Shown here piece by piece: positions 1 to 4,960 of a stretch of 5,638 nucleotides of DNA. Each line of letters opens with the position of its first letter. Position 1 is the first letter of the stretch. A model generated the notes under the pieces. That model saw nothing but the letters and a program-made list of their open reading frames with translations, was not told the origin of the DNA and ran no database searches. This DNA is from Caulobacteraceae bacterium. Its GTDB lineage: Bacteria > Pseudomonadota > Alphaproteobacteria > Caulobacterales > Caulobacteraceae. The stretch spans positions 1-5,638 of the forward strand of contig CANJYY010000197.1 in the NCBI GenBank assembly GCA_947479185.1. Direction: 5' to 3'. A program made the translations under genes and the position numbers.

Positions 1-13
1 CCGATTCGCCGGC

Positions 14-883
14 ATGATACTGACCTGTCCAGAGTGCGCTACCCGCTATTTCGTCCCCGACGACAAGGTCGGACCTGACGGACGAACGGTAAAGTGCTCG
101 TCCTGCGGAAACCGCTGGACCGCCCATGGTGAACCCGCCCTGGAACTGTTCGTCGACGCCCACGAGGGCGCGACGGTCCGCGAGCCTTCCGACCCCCTCG
201 CCGAGGAGCCGCCGGTCAGCGCCCTGCCGGGCGAGGAACTGCCGAGAGTCTTCCGCCAGAAGGCCGACACCGACCGCAAGGTCCGCGAGGCCGTGACCAC
301 CGGCATCGTCTGGGCCGGCATGGCCGTAGCCCTGATGGCCATGGTCGGCGCCGCCGTGGTGTTCCGCGTCCATGTCGTCCAGCTGTGGCCGGGCAGCGCC
401 GCGGCCTATGCCAATGTCGGCCTGCCGGTGAACCGGCTGGGCCTGACGATCGAGAACATCCGCGCCGAGGCGGCGCTGCAGGACGGTCATGCGGCGCTGG
501 CCGTCACCGGCGTGATCCGCAATGTCGAGGACACGGCCGCCGCCGCCCCGCCGCTGCGCGTGACCCTGACCAACAAGGCGGGCAAGGTGGTCGCGGTAAA
601 GCTGGCCGAGCCGGCCGATCCGCTGATTCCGCCGGGCGGCGTGCGCCACTTCGTGGTCACCCTGCTTGATCCGCCGACCACCGCCGCCGATCTGGAGGTC
701 GCGTTCGACCTGACGCCCCGCGCGCCGGCCGCCCCCCCGTCCACCCACGGTCATGCCCCTGAAGCGAAACGGCTTGAGCTGCGCGGCGCGGCCGAGCCCT
801 CCGCAGCGCCGCCGACCGCCGCCGCCGAGGCCCATGCGCTGCCGGAGGCCTCGCCCTACGCCCTGCCCAAGGAAGGTCACTGA
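14..883 (+). CDS. Zinc-ribbon (MJ0042-type) single-pass membrane protein with DUF3426-like C-terminal domain
   Basis: Protein of 289 residues. It opens with a zinc ribbon: Cys5-x2-Cys8 (CPEC) and Cys28-x2-Cys31 (CSSC), followed by NRW, the typical MJ0042 zinc-finger layout. An acidic, proline-rich linker (about 40-92) leads to one hydrophobic segment (about 95-117). A beta-rich domain follows (about 135-233: NVGLPVNRLGLTIENI, then VTGVIRNVED and PLIPPGGVRHFVVTL) that resembles DUF3426-type domains. The tail (234-289) is low-complexity Ala/Pro/Glu. With no signal peptide ahead of the ribbon, the ribbon is probably cytoplasmic and the DUF3426-like domain periplasmic (inference). No molecular function is established. 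The start is the first ATG, directly before the ribbon; only 13 bases lie upstream and they show no clear Shine-Dalgarno, so coupling to an unseen upstream gene is possible. The next gene starts on its stop codon, so the two are co-transcribed. Confidence 0.9.
   Translation: MILTCPECATRYFVPDDKVGPDGRTVKCSSCGNRWTAHGEPALELFVDAHEGATVREPSDPLAEEPPVSALPGEELPRVFRQKADTDRKVREAVTTGIVWAGMAVALMAMVGAAVVFRVHVVQLWPGSAAAYANVGLPVNRLGLTIENIRAEAALQDGHAALAVTGVIRNVEDTAAAAPPLRVTLTNKAGKVVAVKLAEPADPLIPPGGVRHFVVTLLDPPTTAADLEVAFDLTPRAPAAPPSTHGHAPEAKRLELRGAAEPSAAPPTAAAEAHALPEASPYALPKEGH
869..876 (+). promoter_or_regulatory. Ribosome binding site of the phosphoribosyltransferase gene
   Basis: AAGGAAGG lies six bases before the ATG at 883, inside the last codons of the upstream gene. 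Together with the TGATG stop/start overlap it fixes the start at 883 and implies translational coupling. Confidence 0.7.
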
Positions 884-1407
884 TGAGCGACCAGCCGTCC
901 GTCCTGATCACCGAAGCCGAGGTCGCCGAGCGCGTCGCCGCCTTGGCCGCCCTCATCGCGCCCCGCATCGACGACGAGACGGTCATGGTCTGCCTGCTGA
1001 CCGGCGGGCTGTGGTTCGCCGCCGACCTGACCCGCGCCCTGGCCCGGCTGGGCCGCCATGTGCATTTCGACGCCCTCTGGCTGTCGTCCTATCGTGACGA
1101 GCGCCACAGCTACGGCCGCTGCGAAGTCCGCGCCGACCTGCAGCGCCCGGTGCTCGGCCGCAAGGCGCTGATCGTCGACGACGTGTTCGACACCGGCCTG
1201 TCGCTCAGCGAGGCCGCCCGCCTGGTCAAGGACGCCGGCGCCGCCGAGGTGCTGACCGCCGTCTTCGCCAGCAAGCCCTGGCCGACCGAACGCTCGCTCA
1301 AGGTCGACTTCGTCGCCTGGGACGCCCCGGCCCGCTTCCTTGTGGGCTACGGCATGGATGTGGCGGGCACCATGCGCGGCCTGCCGTACATCGGCGCGAT
1401 GGACTGA
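883..1407 (+). CDS. hpt: Phosphoribosyltransferase, hypoxanthine phosphoribosyltransferase-like (purine salvage)
   Basis: Protein of 174 residues, the usual length for bacterial HPRT. It should transfer phosphoribose from PRPP to hypoxanthine and/or guanine in the cytoplasm. The PRPP loop is ALIVDDVFDTG (95-105). Aligned by eye to human HPRT: Asp99/Asp100 match the acidic pair E133/D134, Asp103 the catalytic base D137, Lys131 the base-binding K165, Phe152 the stacking F186, Asp159 the metal ligand D193, and Arg165 R199. The end (FLVGYGMD then RGLPYIG) is strongly HPRT-like, and SSY at 68-70 matches the flexible-loop motif. Two departures: the first acidic residue of the PRPP motif is Asp rather than Glu, and the usual Lys/Asn before the Gly of the PPi loop is Thr40 (LLTGG). 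Translation is coupled to the zinc-ribbon gene by a one-base overlap. Base preference cannot be read from sequence; a xanthine-preferring or broader PRTase is the main alternative. Confidence 0.88.
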   Translation: MSDQPSVLITEAEVAERVAALAALIAPRIDDETVMVCLLTGGLWFAADLTRALARLGRHVHFDALWLSSYRDERHSYGRCEVRADLQRPVLGRKALIVDDVFDTGLSLSEAARLVKDAGAAEVLTAVFASKPWPTERSLKVDFVAWDAPARFLVGYGMDVAGTMRGLPYIGAMD

Positions 1408-1417
1408 ATACCAGCCG

Positions 1418-1575
1418 ATCCTCCCCGCTTTGCGGGGAGGGGGACCACGCGAAGCGTGGTGGAGGGGCTGAACCGACGTTGTCGGAAAGGCCGGAATTCA
1501 GGATGGGGCCGTTCGCGTTAGCGCCGCCCCTCCACCGGCTCCGCCGGTCCCCCTCCCGAGCAAGCTGGGGAGGAT
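1418..1575. repeat. 158-bp inverted-repeat element built of nested hairpins (MITE/REP-like)
   Basis: The left arm (1418-1468) and right arm (1526-1575) are inverted copies. Terminal repeats ATCCTCCCC (1418-1426) and GGGGAGGAT (1567-1575) are exact. Inner blocks GGGAGGGGGACC (1435-1446 against 1546-1557) and GGTGGAGGGGC (1458-1468 against 1526-1536) are also exact. Each arm carries its own hairpins: 1420-1428/1432-1440 (9-bp stem), 1444-1450/1454-1460 (7 bp), 1534-1539/1543-1548 (6 bp), and 1552-1557/1568-1573 with a mismatch and inner AGC/GCT pairing. The 57-bp centre has a further small hairpin, CCGAC/GTCGG (1473-1485). It has no coding content. It starts 10 bp after the phosphoribosyltransferase stop and ends 7 bp before the stop of the convergent HTH gene. 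This style of C/G-rich hairpin repeat is, from memory, common between genes in Caulobacterales and relatives. A partial copy sits at 3251-3277. Confidence 0.85.
1420..1440 (+). terminator. Possible terminator or 3'-stabilising hairpin after the phosphoribosyltransferase gene
   Basis: A perfect 9-bp stem (CCTCCCCGC, loop TTT, GCGGGGAGG) lies 13 bases after the stop at 1407. No U-tract follows, so it is not a classical intrinsic terminator. It is part of the 158-bp repeat. A role in ending or protecting the upstream mRNA is inferred from position only. Confidence 0.4.
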
Positions 1576-1582
1576 AGGCGGA

Positions 1583-1798
1583 TCACCCTTCCCAGCCGAA
1601 CACATCTTCAACCCCCACGCCGAACACGCGCGAGATGCGGAACGCCGCCTCGAGCGAGGGCGAGTACTTGCCCTGCTCGATGGCGACGATGGTCTGGCGG
1701 GTCATGCCGATGGCGTCGGCCAGCGCCTGCTGGGTCATCTCGCCGTGGTCGAAGCGCAGGCGGCGGATCTGGTTCCGGATTGGCGGCGGGGCGGCCAT
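1583..1798 (-). CDS. Small Cro/C1 (XRE)-family helix-turn-helix transcriptional regulator
   Basis: Protein of 71 residues consisting of almost only the HTH_3 domain. IRNQIRRLRF (7-16) is helix 1, MTQQALADAIG (21-31) helix 2, and MTRQTIVAIEQG (32-43) the turn and recognition helix, followed by KYSPSLEAAFRISRVFGVGVEDVF. This matches the compact YozG-like class, with no sensor or oligomerisation domain visible. It should bind DNA as a dimer. The ATG lies one base past the stop of the upstream membrane-protein gene; a G-run (1805-1810) six bases before it may serve as a weak ribosome site. Regulators of this class are often encoded beside small multi-helix membrane proteins, as here. The likely target is its own operon, through the palindrome at 2249-2268 (inference). 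The gene ends 7 bp from the hairpin repeat. Confidence 0.92.
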   Translation of the reverse strand: MAAPPPIRNQIRRLRFDHGEMTQQALADAIGMTRQTIVAIEQGKYSPSLEAAFRISRVFGVGVEDVFGWEG

Positions 1799-1799
1799 C

Positions 1800-2231
1800 T
1801 CAGGCCCCCCGGCGGTAGCCGACGATCTTGCCGCCGGAATGGACCACCTCGCCGACGACCATGGCCAGCAGGATGCCGTTGGCCATGACCAGCGGACTGG
1901 CGCCCGCCAGCCACAGGCCAGAGACGCAGAACGCGGCGCCGTTCAGGGCATAGAAGCCCGCCCGCGCGGCCTTAAGGTCGATCAGCCGCTCGCGTTCGTC
2001 CATCGGGGTGTCGGCCTGCCTGCCGGACACCACGGCCACGGCGATGGCGAGGATGATCTGGATGATGACGATGGCGACCACGCCGCCGATGAACAGGCCC
2101 ACGGTGTTGGCGGGCAGGCCGGCAAGGCTGCCGCGTTCGAGCAGGCCCTGGCTGATGATCCAGAAATAGGTTCCCCAGACCCCCGTGGTGGCGAGCAGCG
2201 AGATCCAGGCGGATTTTTCACGAAACGGCAT
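1800..2231 (-). CDS. Four-helix integral membrane protein of unknown function, paired with HTH regulator
   Basis: With the start chosen here it is 143 residues (MPFREKSAWISLLATT...). Numbered from this start, hydrophobic segments lie at about 7-27, 44-69, 91-109 and 112-131. A cytoplasmic-looking charged loop, MDERERLIDLKAAR, sits between helices 2 and 3. The protein ends GYRRGA. A DERE-type loop between paired helices is typical of the small DUF2178-like proteins that accompany compact XRE regulators, but I cannot confirm family membership. An in-frame ATG at 2243 would add four residues (MGAV). I prefer 2231 because GGGAG (2237-2241, minus strand) stands five bases before it, whereas nothing like a Shine-Dalgarno precedes 2243. 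It is first in a two-gene unit with the regulator at 1583-1798. No enzymatic motif is visible; transport, sensing or regulator anchoring are all possible. Confidence 0.85.
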   Translation of the reverse strand: MPFREKSAWISLLATTGVWGTYFWIISQGLLERGSLAGLPANTVGLFIGGVVAIVIIQIILAIAVAVVSGRQADTPMDERERLIDLKAARAGFYALNGAAFCVSGLWLAGASPLVMANGILLAMVVGEVVHSGGKIVGYRRGA

Positions 2232-2248
2232 GACGGCTCCCATCGGTG

Positions 2249-2268
2249 ATGTCGGACATGTGCGACAT
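2249..2268. promoter_or_regulatory. 20-bp near-perfect palindrome, candidate operator for the HTH regulator
   Basis: The halves are ATGTCGGACA and TGTGCGACAT. Nine of the ten base pairs about the centre 2258/2259 match; the only mismatch is G2255/G2262. The outer arms are ATGTCG/CGACAT and the core is ACATGT. It lies between the minus-strand -10 candidate and the start codon of the membrane-protein/HTH unit, where a dimeric repressor would block initiation. A related GACAC half-site is at 2285-2289. Size and symmetry suit a Cro-like dimer; binding is inferred. Confidence 0.6.
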
Positions 2269-2297
2269 AGTGTAAAAAATATCAGACACAGGGTCCA
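2269..2297 (-). promoter_or_regulatory. Candidate sigma-70-type promoter for the membrane protein/HTH unit
   Basis: On the minus strand, TGGACC (2297-2292) matches four of six bases of TTGACA and TACACT (2274-2269) resembles TATAAT, with exactly 17 bases between them. Transcription would begin near 2262, inside the palindrome, about 30 bases before the ATG at 2231. The A/T-rich spacer stands out from the high-GC surroundings. It is a by-eye match only. Confidence 0.45.
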
Positions 2298-2307
2298 GAA
2301 TATTTTT
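2275..2307. promoter_or_regulatory. A/T-rich inverted repeat in the divergent control region
   Basis: AAAAATAT (2275-2282) and ATATTTTT (2300-2307) form an exact 8-bp inverted repeat with a 17-base spacer. This is the most A/T-rich stretch of the window and overlaps the minus-strand promoter candidate. It may be a protein-binding site or part of a promoter for the plus-strand gene at 2401; no good forward -35/-10 pair could be assigned. Confidence 0.35.
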
Positions 2308-2322
2308 CACGGGAGGCGCGTG

Positions 2323-2338
2323 GACGTGACCCAACGTC
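2323..2338. promoter_or_regulatory. Small inverted repeat upstream of the crotonase gene
   Basis: GACGT (2323-2327) and ACGTC (2334-2338) flank a 6-base spacer, about 63 bases before the ATG at 2401. The form would suit a TetR- or FadR-like operator for an acyl-CoA gene, but five-base arms occur easily by chance. Confidence 0.2.
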
Positions 2339-2386
2339 ATACTTGCCGTCGCCGGGGCCGGCCTGACAGGCTGACCGAAAAGACCC

Positions 2387-2393
2387 GGGAGGA
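2387..2393 (+). promoter_or_regulatory. Ribosome binding site deciding the crotonase start
   Basis: GGGAGGA stands seven bases before the ATG at 2401. This strong Shine-Dalgarno sets the start there, although the reading frame stays open upstream to 2185; that 72-codon extension would run through the divergent promoter region and has no family similarity. Confidence 0.8.
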
Positions 2394-2400
2394 CACGGCC

Positions 2401-3249
2401 ATGGCCTATGAAGCGATCACCACCGAGCTGTCCGACAGCGTTCTGACCATCACCCTCAACCGGCCCGAGGCCCTCAACGCCTACACCGCGCGCATGGGCG
2501 CGGAACTGGCCGACGCCTTCGTCCGGGCAGACGCCGACGATGCGGTGCGGGTGATCATCGTCACCGGGGCCGGGCGCGGCTTCTGCGCCGGGGCGGACAT
2601 GTCGGCCGGGGCGGACGCCTTCGGCGGCGACGGGGCCAAGCTGTTCGGCGAGGGCCGTCCGACGACCGGCGCGCCGAAGGGCGGCTTCGTCGAGGCCATC
2701 TATGCCTGCCGCAAGCCGTCGATCGCCGCGATTAACGGCGGGGCGGTCGGGGTGGGCATCACCATGACCCTGCCGATGGACATCCGCATCGCCTCGACCA
2801 AGGCCAAGATCGGCTTCGTCTTCGCTCGCCGGGGTCTCGCGCCCGAGGCCGGGGCGGCGTCCTTCCTGCCGCGCATCGTCGGCCTGCCGCAGGCCCTGCG
2901 CTGGTGCTATTCCGGCAAGGTGTTCGGGCCGGACGAGGCCCTTTCCGGTGGTCTGGTCAGCGAGGTGGTCGAGCCCGAAGCCCTGCTGGACCGCGCCCGC
3001 GAGATCGCCCGCGAGATCGTCGAGGAGACCTCGGCCATCTCGATCGCCGTCACCCGCGCCCTGTTCCAACGCTTCGCCGAGGAGCCCGATCCGCTTAAGG
3101 TGCTGGCCGTCGACGGCCCGCTGGCCATGGCCATGGGCGCGTCAGGCGACGTGCGCGAGGGCGTCTCGGCTTTCCTCGAAAAGCGCAAGCCGGCCTTCCC
3201 CGGCAAGGTCTCGACGGACATGCCGCCGCCGTGGCCGTGGTGGGAGTAA
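2401..3249 (+). CDS. Crotonase-superfamily protein: enoyl-CoA hydratase/isomerase family
   Basis: Protein of 282 residues, a normal length. It begins MAYEAITTELSDSVLTITLNRPEALNAYT, the usual crotonase N-terminus. The first oxyanion-hole region is TGAGRGFCAGADM (55-67); the second is INGGAVGVGITMTLPMD (111-127). FARRGLAPEAGAASFLPRIVG (141-161) and the C-terminal AREI/SAFLEKRKPAF region follow. Members act on acyl-CoA thioesters, as hydratases or double-bond isomerases, in fatty-acid or aromatic breakdown in the cytoplasm. By alignment with rat mitochondrial hydratase, Glu144 corresponds to Thr121 and Glu164 to Phe141, so both classical hydratase glutamates are absent. Glu149 in the LAPEAG segment sits where delta3,delta2-enoyl-CoA isomerases carry their single catalytic Glu, so an isomerase-like or other crotonase reaction is at least as likely as hydration. 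It has its own strong ribosome site, is divergent from the HTH unit and convergent with the peptidase gene. Confidence 0.92.
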   Translation: MAYEAITTELSDSVLTITLNRPEALNAYTARMGAELADAFVRADADDAVRVIIVTGAGRGFCAGADMSAGADAFGGDGAKLFGEGRPTTGAPKGGFVEAIYACRKPSIAAINGGAVGVGITMTLPMDIRIASTKAKIGFVFARRGLAPEAGAASFLPRIVGLPQALRWCYSGKVFGPDEALSGGLVSEVVEPEALLDRAREIAREIVEETSAISIAVTRALFQRFAEEPDPLKVLAVDGPLAMAMGASGDVREGVSAFLEKRKPAFPGKVSTDMPPPWPWWE

Positions 3250-3250
3250 C

Positions 3251-3277
3251 GCCGATCCTTCCCGCAAGCGGGGAGGA
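3251..3277. repeat. Partial second copy of the hairpin repeat end, possible bidirectional terminator
   Basis: The segment repeats the start of the 158-bp element: GCCGATCCT and then CCCGC and GCGGGGAGG, as at 1414-1440, with one C-to-T change and loop AA in place of TTT. The stem is 3257-3265 with 3268-3276, nine pairs of which one is T/G. It occupies most of the 37-bp gap between the convergent crotonase and peptidase stops, so it could end or shield transcripts from both sides. No T-tract is present. Confidence 0.6.
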
Positions 3278-3286
3278 GTGACGACG

Positions 3287-4960
3287 CTACTTCCGCTCCC
3301 CCGCCGTCCGCGCCCGGACGGCCCGAAACTCCGATCCCTCGTTCCACTCCGGCCACAGCCGCGAGTTGGCCAGCGCGCCGCCGGCGGTGAACAGCAGATC
3401 GACGTCGGCCGCCGCGCCGCGCAGATCCCAGGCCGGGCTCCAGACGTCGCAGGGCTGGTGGTAGCATTTGGTGGTGTACTCGGTGACCCAGCGGTCGCCG
3501 GCCTCGCGGCCGCCCTCGACCAGGTCCGGCCCGCCGCCGATGCCCATCAGCAGCAGCACCGGCACGCCGCGCTTGGCGACGCTGAAATGGTCGGCGCGAT
3601 AGAACAGCGCCCGCTCCGGGTGGGCGTCGGGCGTCACGGTGCGACCCTGCAGGGCCGCGGCGCGGGCCAGATCCTGCTCCAGGCTGTTCTGCCCGGCTCC
3701 GACCAGCACCACGTCGCGGCTCGGTCCGGCCGTCTGCAGCACGTCCATGGTGAAGTTGGCCACGGTCTTCGCCAGCGGGAAGGCCGGGTGTTCGGCATAG
3801 TATTCCGAGCCCAGCAGTCCGCGCTCTTCGGCCGTCCAGACGGTGAACACCAGGCTGCGCTGCGGCGCAGGCCCGGCCTTGAAGGCGCGGGCCAGCTCGA
3901 TCACGCCCGCCACGCCGATGGCGTCGTCGGCCGCGCCATGCCGCACGGTGTCGCCCGTGGCGTCGGCCGGGCCGATGCCGAAGGCGTCCCAGTGGGCCCC
4001 GAACATGATGCTCTCGTCGGGATGGGTCGCGCCGGGAATCTTGGCCAGCACATTGTGGCTGACCAGTCTGTCGACCTTCAGCGCGTAGTCGGCGGAGAAG
4101 CTGGCCCCGGCCAGCGTCACCGGCGTGAAGCCGGCCGTGCGGGCGCGCGCCTTCTCGGCCTCGAAGTCCAGCCCGGCCTTGCGGAACAGGTCGGCGGCCA
4201 GATCGCGCTGGATCCAGCCCTGCAGCAGCAGTTTCGCCGCCTCGGGATGCTCGCGAACAACGTCGAAGCTCTCGCCGTTGGAGGCCACCACGGTGGTCCA
4301 GGGGTAGGCCGCGCCGGCGGTCTCGTGGACGATCAGCGCCCCGATGGCCCCGCGCCGGACCGCTTCCTCGTACTTGTAGCTCCAGCGGGCGTAGTAGGTC
4401 GCCGCCTTGCCGCCGAACGTGCCGGCGACCGCGTCGCCCGGCTGCGCTTCGAAGTCCGGGTCATTGATCAGGAAGACGGCGATCTTGCCCTTCAGGTCGA
4501 CGCCCTTGAAGTCGTCCCAGCCGCGCTCGGGCGCGCTGACGCCGTAGCCGACAAACACCAGCGGGGCCTTGTCGATCGTCACGCGGTCCACCGGCCGCTG
4601 GCTGGCGGCCATGATGTCGGTGGTCTGGACCAGCGCCCGGTCGACGCCGCCGACCCTGAGGGTGAATCCGGCGTCGGCCGGCACGACGAAACGGTAGAGC
4701 GACACCTCCTGGGTCCAGCCGCCGTTGTCGCCGGCGGGCTGCAGGCCCAGCGCTTTGAACTGGCCGACGAGGTAGTCGATGGTCTTCTGCTCGCCCGGGC
4801 CGCCCGGCGCGCGGCCGGCGAAGGACGGATCGCCCAGCGCCTTCACATGCGCCGCCAGCCGGTCGGGCGAGATGGTCCCGCCGTCCCGGGCCGAGGCCGG
4901 CAGGGCGACGAGCGCGGTAAGGGCCAGGGCGGCGAAAAAGCGTCGGGTCATTTGGGTCAC
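3287..4960 (-). CDS. Secreted M28-family zinc metallopeptidase with PA domain
   Basis: Protein of 557 residues. The N-terminus MTQMTRRFFAALALTALVALPASA is a Sec signal peptide with an ASA cleavage site near 24, so it acts in the periplasm or outside. A protease-associated (PA) domain occupies about 125-250 (PLVFVGYGVSAPERGWDDFKG and the KGKIAVFLI segment). The peptidase domain begins near SHNVLAKIPG (301). Expected co-catalytic zinc ligands and acids are all visible: His323 and Asp325 (GAHWDAFG), Asp345 (GAADDAIG), Glu378/Glu379 (TAEERGLLGSEYY), Asp406 (FTMDVLQ) and His501 (CYHQPCD). An aminopeptidase or carboxypeptidase on peptides is expected; specificity is not readable. The start is a GTG at 4960 whose GTGA overlaps the lysA stop by 4 bp. 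An ATG at 4951 (MTRRFF..., 554 residues) is an alternative; neither has a clear Shine-Dalgarno, so coupling to lysA is likely. Confidence 0.9.
   Translation of the reverse strand: MTQMTRRFFAALALTALVALPASARDGGTISPDRLAAHVKALGDPSFAGRAPGGPGEQKTIDYLVGQFKALGLQPAGDNGGWTQEVSLYRFVVPADAGFTLRVGGVDRALVQTTDIMAASQRPVDRVTIDKAPLVFVGYGVSAPERGWDDFKGVDLKGKIAVFLINDPDFEAQPGDAVAGTFGGKAATYYARWSYKYEEAVRRGAIGALIVHETAGAAYPWTTVVASNGESFDVVREHPEAAKLLLQGWIQRDLAADLFRKAGLDFEAEKARARTAGFTPVTLAGASFSADYALKVDRLVSHNVLAKIPGATHPDESIMFGAHWDAFGIGPADATGDTVRHGAADDAIGVAGVIELARAFKAGPAPQRSLVFTVWTAEERGLLGSEYYAEHPAFPLAKTVANFTMDVLQTAGPSRDVVLVGAGQNSLEQDLARAAALQGRTVTPDAHPERALFYRADHFSVAKRGVPVLLLMGIGGGPDLVEGGREAGDRWVTEYTTKCYHQPCDVWSPAWDLRGAAADVDLLFTAGGALANSRLWPEWNEGSEFRAVRARTAGERK

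Noticed and set aside
1418..1575. CRISPR or phage attachment site reading of the repeat-rich gap
   Set aside because: The repeats are inverted, not direct, with no regular spacers, no cas genes and no integrase or tRNA nearby.
1583..2243. Toxin-antitoxin or phage-defence reading of the HTH plus membrane-protein pair
   Set aside because: The membrane protein has four helices and no toxin-like short hydrophobic peptide form or nuclease/effector motif; a regulator with a membrane partner is the simpler reading.
1635..2249. Plus-strand open frame of 204 codons across the HTH and membrane-protein genes
   Set aside because: Antisense to two genes with recognisable HTH and transmembrane structure; its own translation shows no domain.
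2185..2400. Upstream extension of the crotonase frame to 2185
   Set aside because: It would code through the divergent promoter and the overlapping membrane-protein start; the ribosome site at 2387-2393 and family N-terminus place the start at 2401.
2218..3069. Minus-strand open frame of 283 codons opposite the crotonase gene
   Set aside because: Antisense shadow: composition rich in Gly/Asp/Arg with no family motif, and it overlaps a clear crotonase with a strong ribosome site.
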